This document shows positions 32,744-39,500 of a DNA stretch of 39,500 bases, one piece after another; the stretch's first letter is position 1, and every line of letters begins with the position of its first letter. The notes beneath the pieces were generated by a model. That model was not told where the DNA came from, ran no database searches, and worked only from the letters and a program-made list of their open reading frames with translations. Position numbers and translations under genes: made by a program. Source of the DNA: Bolinopsis microptera (Eukaryota; Ctenophora; Tentaculata; Lobata; Bolinopsidae); assembly GCF_026151205.1 (NCBI RefSeq), contig NC_087081.1, positions 1,423,386 to 1,462,885 of the forward strand, read 5' to 3'.

Positions 32744-35700
32744 CTCACGTCTCTATATAAAACAAATGTAAAACATTTCAGGCGTAGTTTAGCTCATAAC
32801 GTTCATTGCTGTGCGTAATCAAGTAAGAACCGCGCTGGTCAAAGTTCCTAATTTTAAAGCTTTCCAGCCCTCGCACACTTATTAGCTTTTATTGTTCGTG
32901 TGCAGCAGCAGCTCAGCCCGCGGCAGCTCAACTACTATAAAACTAGCAACATTTTTCCACATTTTTCCGACACTAAACTCCTAACTTCGACTTGCAAATT
33001 AACAAATTACATGTCTAACTATGGTGACTAACAGGGCAACACTCGAGACGAATAATAATATATTGATTAAAGCTGTTTCTTAATTGGTTGTTCACATTTT
33101 CCTTGAGTCTGAGCTGCGGTATAAGTGTTGGCGGGCTGCTAACAATAATCTGCTAGTTCCTGGCATGAAACTAGAGGTACAGTTGCTTGCTCTCTTGTTT
33201 TGAGTGAGAATTTTATTTAGTGAAAAGTGCAAGGATTTTGTAATCATCTTCCGTTAAAACTATTTATTATTGCGGGGTTACCATTTTACCATTTTACTCA
33301 TTCTACGCCGTTGAGTGACCTTGAGGGTTCAACTTTACCCCCGAAGCTTCAACAGCTGAATTGGTAGGGGGTTTGGTAGTCCAACTAAAGGTTACAACCT
33401 AACAGCTCTATAGCTGTGTCCGGCTGTCCGTCTAATACACCATGTCCTATAGGTACTACTTGTCGAGTGGTGGTTAACGCTGTTAAAAGCCGTGTTGATA
33501 TTTGGAACTGGGTATTTGCTGTGTTTGTTTCCCAATTGTGACCGTTATCCTAGCGGGTATTAGTGTGAAAATCGTAACGGTCTGTTTCAGGAAATATTGG
33601 CAGTGTACGGACCCTTTTTATCAGTGGGACATTTCATCGGCCCTTAAGTAGAGCTTCTTTGTTGGTGATGTTTGTCCCCTTATTAGGGGGCCCCCTATTA
33701 ACAACTTCTTGACGGTTGATGTCTTTAACATTGTTTGGGCCAGGAGCACTACATACGCATTTCTTTGTGGTATCAGTTCTGTAAGACTTAATTTCAAAAC
33801 CGGCTTAACCGTTTTACTCTTTTTACTGATCTCGTTTAACATGTTTTTGCATGTTTTGCATGTTTTATTTTATCAAAACTGTACCGCTATATCGTCATGC
33901 TTCAGCACCTGCCTGCTGAAGTAATACACTTAGATCATGTCAGGCGTGATAGAAATTCATAAACAGCGACATGATAGACATTAGTATGGGCATCTGATTT
34001 ATATTTGTCAGCGTCTTTTGTCTTCCTTAATGCCAGCGTATTTTTTCTTCCTTAATGTTAATGCTTGAAAAACTTTACAGTTTTTTGTTATTGAGCAATT
34101 AAAGAATGAATGGAGACGACAAATTGAGATTGGTACATTACAGGAAATATTAGGTTTATTTACTAATGATCAAGCTTTTGCATTGCAGATCAAAGAGTAA
34201 GGCATAGTTTTGTCAAAAACATTGCTGAATGTTTTGATCCGTTGGACCTGCAGGTTAATCAGCATTGATATATTGCAGAAGACTGTACCAACCTATTCAC
34301 TTCATAACTTGGTCCACGAAGGAACATCACGAACAATGATTTGGGAAATGATATCATAGACAGCATTAGTACTTTTGTAGTATGTATTACGATTTTTCAT
34401 CATCCGTGCCGAAAAATACTTTTCTCTTTTTCTAATTATTGAATTCTTATTCAATATTGTGTGCCTCTTATTTGATGTAAAACAGTTATCGACGATGGTC
34501 AGGTTTTGATTTAAAATCAAAATTGTGGCAACATTTCTTAACGTTTTGCATATTTTTAAAGCTTTTGATGCGCTTGGACGACCTCAAATGAAATCTGGAA
34601 GACGCTGTGGTTTTTTGATCCGTCATTTGGATCTATTTATAATTGAAACATGAACACTTTAATGACTCAATCACATCCGTTCTCCAAATTTCAGAGTTAA
34701 ATCCCTTCACCGCAATTTGTGACGTTTGGGTCAATTCACGACAATGACATTTCGTTTTTGCAGGCTGGAGTTTATAATTTCTGTAGTTGACACCAGGCTG
34801 AGATAATACATGACCTAGCCACGGTTATAGTAACAGGTTAGCGCCTAAAGCACTCCGGCAAAATTTATACCAAGGTTTCGCCAACTGGAATGATAGACAG
34901 CGTAGACGAAGCTTAAGAATTTTTAAGGTTTGAGTTTATATATTGAATTTTTCCCTGATTATTAATTCACCATGTTTTCACGCTTTTTAAAATATATTAT
35001 AGGTCTCCTGGGGTACAAATTCCTAAAATATCATATGTCAAACATATATCGATTGGTAATTTATCTTGCTGAAGTGCAGAAGCACAGCTGCCGGGTTCAT
35101 GACTCGCATGTTCCGTCACAAGGGTTTGCTTGTTTAAACTTAGTTTTTGGAGACGGTGCTAAATTTGATAAGTGTTGAATTTGATACCTGAAAAATGCGT
35201 TCAGGATTTTGTTTTTAAATGCAGTTTTGTTTGAGTTTCGCTGGCCGTGAATATAAATTTCACTTAATGTCTGCGCTCTGCGTGCATGATAATCTTATGT
35301 TAAATTATCAGTATCACAATATATGTTAAACTTAATGGTAGTCATTGGAACCAGTGGATGGCAATTGGGTTTGGTGAAAAAGGTTGCAGTGTCCATTAGT
35401 GTTCATTAGGGTCTATTAGTATTGGAGAATGTACGCTATGTATCTGTTCAATGGACACGGTGGACTTTCCCAATTGCGTATATTTAAGCATATTGCCTTA
35501 GCTGACAATTTGTCACAATATTCTCATGGACATAATCGATGCAATGGATATTCCATGTCCATTGTGCCCAATTTGAACAATGGTTGTCCAATATCCAATA
35601 TCCATAAAGTAGTTTATGTCCAACGGGTGCTCATGTGCTAATTCTAACAAGAATGTCATACTTGCTCTTCTTCCCGAGTGGTAAACGTTATATCTGTCCT

Positions 35701-38700
35701 CAAATGCCGGGTAGGAAACCCTTTCCCTCCTGCTAGCTCCTCTAAATCAGGACACCCAAATGCAGTAAATTATTAGCAACAGACCTGGTGAGTCTACAAG
35801 CTGTCGCTACCTGGCTCGAAGCAAACCGTAGATAGACAGGGACTAGCGAATAAGGTACATATTTGGAATTTCCATCGCATTCACATTCTTTGAGTAAGAC
35901 TAAAAAAGTACTGATTTAATCTATCAATATCGATGAATAGACCCATTGGCATTGTGCGCAATAAAACAGAGGTCGTCTGTAGTGTCCATTAGGAAAATCT
36001 ACAGCATCACCCAATAAACATATTTTACTTATTAAATGTAATGAACAGCTAATTTGATCCGATACAATTGTTTATCAGACAAATCGATCGTCCAATGATC
36101 CAACAAAAAAGACTCCTTGACAACTATTAATTTATTACAGCTTGTAATTGAAATCTATTTAATTTGTTACAAACTTGTCTCGTGATATTGATAAGATAAT
36201 GGACAAACAGCTTCATGTTTTAAAACTCACCATGTGGGAGAATCCACAATTTAATTAATCCGGCTCGAGCTGGTGCCGCAAACGGTGCTCCGAAACCTTA
36301 TCACTCGACCACTCTGCACTCGATTACTGCATGTATGCCTCTTCTCCTGAGCTGTTCCCATGACTTGCAGTAGTCAGTTAATACGGCACTAGCCGTCACA
36401 CTCAATCCCAACTATCATGAATTGCAATAGATTAACGATTAAGAGTTGTGATATTGCTCACATGATCACATGATCATGAGGATCTGCACTTTCAGCACTG
36501 AATTGACGCCAAAGCAATTCATTTTTATATTGTTTCCCATTATTACACTAAGTGCAGAGTAGTCAAACATATGCCGGAACAGTGAACGCTTTAAAAGGCA
36601 CTCTATCGATCATTTAACCGGCTTGATTACAGGGAACTCTATAACAGAGTAGCTATAAGTTTAAAACGGGAGCTACAACTATAAATAAGTTAATAATAAG
36701 ATCCCAGTGAGTCTTAATCAACACACGCCTGGCAGCCAGTTGGAGCCCTGTGGAGATTGCCAATATATTGACGTCCATCACATATGTTCCCTCCTATGAT
36801 TCGGTACACCGGTCACAGCACACGTGACACCCAACTATCCAATCACAGCGCAGCATTCTGCTCCGTGATCACCTAGGCAACCAACAGGGGGTCAGCTTTA
36901 CACCCCGTGACACCCGGATATACGTGTATCTGGACGGAGTTTTAAAACCGGTAACTGGTGCTGCGATCAATGCACGTCTAAATGCACGATTAGTGAACTT
37001 ATGGTATATTGATGTTCAACAGAGCTCCGCTCAGCGTGAATTCTAAGGGTTTCTCCTGCTCTGCCCACGATCCAAAGTGTGGTACCTTTACTAAACCCCA
37101 GTTTTGATAATCCCTCAATAGTTTGGTTTCAGCTGAACAACTCCAGCCTTCTTTTTAGAGGCTTGCAGTGTGTCCGTCTGGCTCCAGGACCCTGCTGGAG
37201 TTCGAGCTGGTTAGGGTTTCCAGTGTGACGTGCGGTGTCGTGTCACACTGCTCGCGCTCCGGGTTGTTGTTCCGTTGTTTAGGAGGAGCTTGCCGTGTGA
37301 TCACACCGAGTGAAACACTGGTCGTTAGTTTCCAGGGAGCCTGCCGCATACGTTTAGTTGCCAGGGAGCTCTTTAGCGTTAATGTTATTGTAGGACCTTG
37401 ACTATATGATTACCTTCGGTTGTGATTTTGGTTAAATTGCCTTGTTTTTATTTAAACCCCCCTTGTTAGTTTTATTTAGGTGAACTTCTGAATATTATAC
37501 TCCAGAGTCTTGCATCCTGACACGTTACCTTCTTGTACGGTTTTTCAGCAGCGTTTACGCAACTATAACTCGGCAAACGTTTAGGTAAGCAGAGTTGGTA
37601 ACGCCAGGTCGAGCTTTTATCCACACTGTTTTTATCCATTGCCTAGTTTTTGGGGGGTTGGCTGTTATCGGCATAATCGGTCCTTGTTCCCATAATTCGT
37701 TATATTTAGCAGTCGCTACAACATCCATTACGACAGCTCGAAACCTGCATGAATTTAAAGATGTTTGGCAGACCCGCCCTGCTGCTAAAGCGATACCAAT
37801 ACCAGTAGATACCAATACCAGTAGGCACAGTAAGGGCACTGTTCCCTGAACATGAAGACTAATTATCGAGCAGGGTAAGGGTAAATATTCTGAGACGGCT
37901 TGGCCAGGGCACTTCAGAGCTCCCGTTCCGATTTATCACAGCTGTCAGCAGACTGAACAGGCTCGTTTTCACAGCCTCCTCCCCCTCATTGGCTGAATCC
38001 GGGTCACCTGATCCAAGCTGGAGTCCCTGATTTGTTCAGAGAACAACTCGTGAGTGGGCTGGAGGGTTCTCATTGGGCCTGCCCTTAATTTCGTGTTGAA
38101 GGCCAGCTCGTTGGACACAATTCAGATTTTAATTTGTTTTACGAACTAGTTATTTTAGTGCGTTGTCTAAGTTTATACATTCGCTTGCCCTGCTTTCCCT
38201 TTGCCGACATGTAGACGTGTTAGGTTTTCGGTTGAAACATTTCTGCACTTTCGGGTTATATGTGACAGGCCGGTAAAAAACAGGTGAATATTTAAATTAG
38301 GTTGGTGGGTAACCAAGTAATTACCAGGTAATGAAGTAGACAAGTATAACCACCAAAGTGAACTGTTTGAGGTAACGCAGGTTATCAGGCAAATATAGGT
38401 AACCAGAAAACCAGGCAATCAGCTGTTGGTGGTTATCATAAAATTAATAAACATTGTATTCAATAATTTGTTTTCAGGACCCCTTACTACAGGCAAGGTG
38501 TACTAGACCATCAGGGACCAGGTAACAAGGTAACCATTAGGTATCTATTAGGTAACCATAAGGTCACCATGAGGTTAACCTAAGGTAACAATCAGGCGAC
38601 TACATCCAAAAATATCAAAACATAAATTTCAGCTACCACCATTTCGTTAACAGTTTATTGTTTTATATAGACATTGAAATTTATAATTTATGAAGTCGTA

Positions 38701-39338
38701 TTTTACCGGAGACTACGAAGCCTCATCTTGCTCAATTGAAACGCACACGCGTTCATCAACGTCAAACGCGGAAATTATTTTCAGCAGTTGTATTTATTAT
38801 TAAATTTGTTGATAACAAGGTCTTATTTATATGCATCAATGGGCATCCGGCATAGCTAAGAGTTGTTGAACATTTGGAAAGATCTTATTTGCTTTCTGAT
38901 GATGTTAAAACTTTTTTGGAGGAAATGGACGGGTAATATTGTTACAAACGGCTAAATCTAATTTACTTACGCATATAACCGTAAGCAACTTTTGATATCA
39001 TGAATTGTTTTTACTCATACTGGAAATTTTTAGGGATTTTGAAATTTGATTTAAATTGATCCGGTAATCAAATTGGAAAGCAAAATTTAATTAATATTGA
39101 TGATCAGTTTTCCGGTAACAACCTAAAGTTAAACTGAAATGTCGTACCTAATTGTAAACTATGATTGCCATTTCGTGCCGTATTTCCAGCTCTGCTCCGT
39201 CAACTGACATTTGACAACTTTCCTAACTCCGAATTTCCAATTTCAAAATCCATTCTTTCTTTTTTTAATGCATGATCTCATACTTAACTATTCCTGTCGT
39301 TCGTTCATGTCTAAATTGGAAATCCCCGAAAATCCAAA
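32744..39338. other. Long stretch without a supported gene
   Basis: All open frames are short (under 95 codons), lack recognisable motifs and have no convincing splice context. 36,700-38,100 is richer in GC than the rest and could be a promoter region or old transposon. A frame at 37595-37849 (+) and its antisense 37555-37839 (-) lie there but match nothing I know. 38304-38590 holds a degenerate GGTAACCA-type repeat related to the 8-bp arrays. Confidence 0.35.
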
Positions 39339-39449
39339 ATGGACCAGCTGCAATCTGTGCTCTCAACACCTACTTCAATAATTCATGTCTTGATCAGTTG
39401 TCTTGATCACATCTCCACACAACTACACAGGACAACATCTCCAGAGGAG
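39339..39449 (+). CDS. Possible first coding exon of a gene running off the window
   Basis: An ATG opens 37 codons (MDQLQSVLSTPTSIIHVLIS ... RTTSPEE) ending at GAG|GTAGGA, a plausible donor. The frame also stays open through the donor to the end of the window, so it could be exonic throughout. No domain is recognised. It is short enough to be chance. Confidence 0.3.
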
Positions 39450-39500
39450 GTAGGATATAATTATCGTAATAACCGTGTACCGAGGGGACAAGTGGAATTT

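Noticed and set aside
35429-35641. 70-residue frame with local inverted TCCATTG/CAATGGA motifs
   Set aside because: Low-complexity internal repetition and no family. The inverted motifs are too short and scattered to call an element.
37555-37849. Overlapping frames on both strands, 84-94 residues
   Set aside because: Hydrophobic and basic stretches but no known motif, splice context or codon pattern. I could not tell which strand, if either, is coding.
1-39500. tRNA, rRNA and snRNA genes
   Set aside because: No stretch with recognisable tRNA boxes or conserved rRNA/snRNA cores was noticed by eye. A covariance-model scan would be decisive.

Overview
The window looks like nuclear DNA of an early-branching animal, most likely a ctenophore. 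It is AT-rich, and its genes are split by GT-AG introns. The best-supported gene, an innexin with eight exons on the minus strand, excludes sponges and placozoans as they are currently understood. Its wording (WYQWVPF, ACEIKRWGPSG, DYCWTQGLY) resembles ctenophore innexins as I remember them. That lineage call is inference; a hydrozoan or other invertebrate is not excluded.

Layout: 1-1235 is the upstream region of an MFS-type transporter and holds a perfect 126-bp inverted repeat. 1236-5643 (+) is a four-exon MFS transporter (518 aa). Its first intron holds a TIR-bounded 11-bp minisatellite and a broken C-terminal part of an R2-like (RLE-class) non-LTR retrotransposon. 6374-10728 (-) is the innexin (406 aa), convergent with the transporter. 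10765-11304 holds three arrays of an 8-bp repeat alternating with copies of the start of innexin exon 1. 11.6-13.6 kb holds orphan membrane-type exons. 13805-19307 (-) is a four-exon single-pass membrane protein with a PPxY tail (202 aa). 24855-27829 (-) holds exons for a Cys-rich ectodomain followed by a second, paralogous transmembrane exon. These may be alternative 5' exons of the same gene or a separate partial gene. 21.0-22.6 kb is a decayed LINE interrupted by a piece of another retroelement. 29461-30542 is a TIR element. 30.9-32.4 kb holds direct repeats. 32.4-39.3 kb has no gene I can support, and a possible first coding exon lies at 39339-39449.

The striking theme is that several tandem arrays are built from exon-intron boundaries. 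A 47-bp unit repeated about 42 times carries the 3' splice site and first 25 bases of the adjacent exon. A 42-bp unit repeated about 25 times carries the last coding bases and GTAAGT donor of another exon. A recurrent 8-bp motif (sense strand GTTACCAG) begins directly at splice donors and alternates with duplicated exon edges. I regard this splice-site satellite architecture as the main unusual feature. Nothing here is bacterial: there are no operons, CRISPR arrays or prokaryotic signals.
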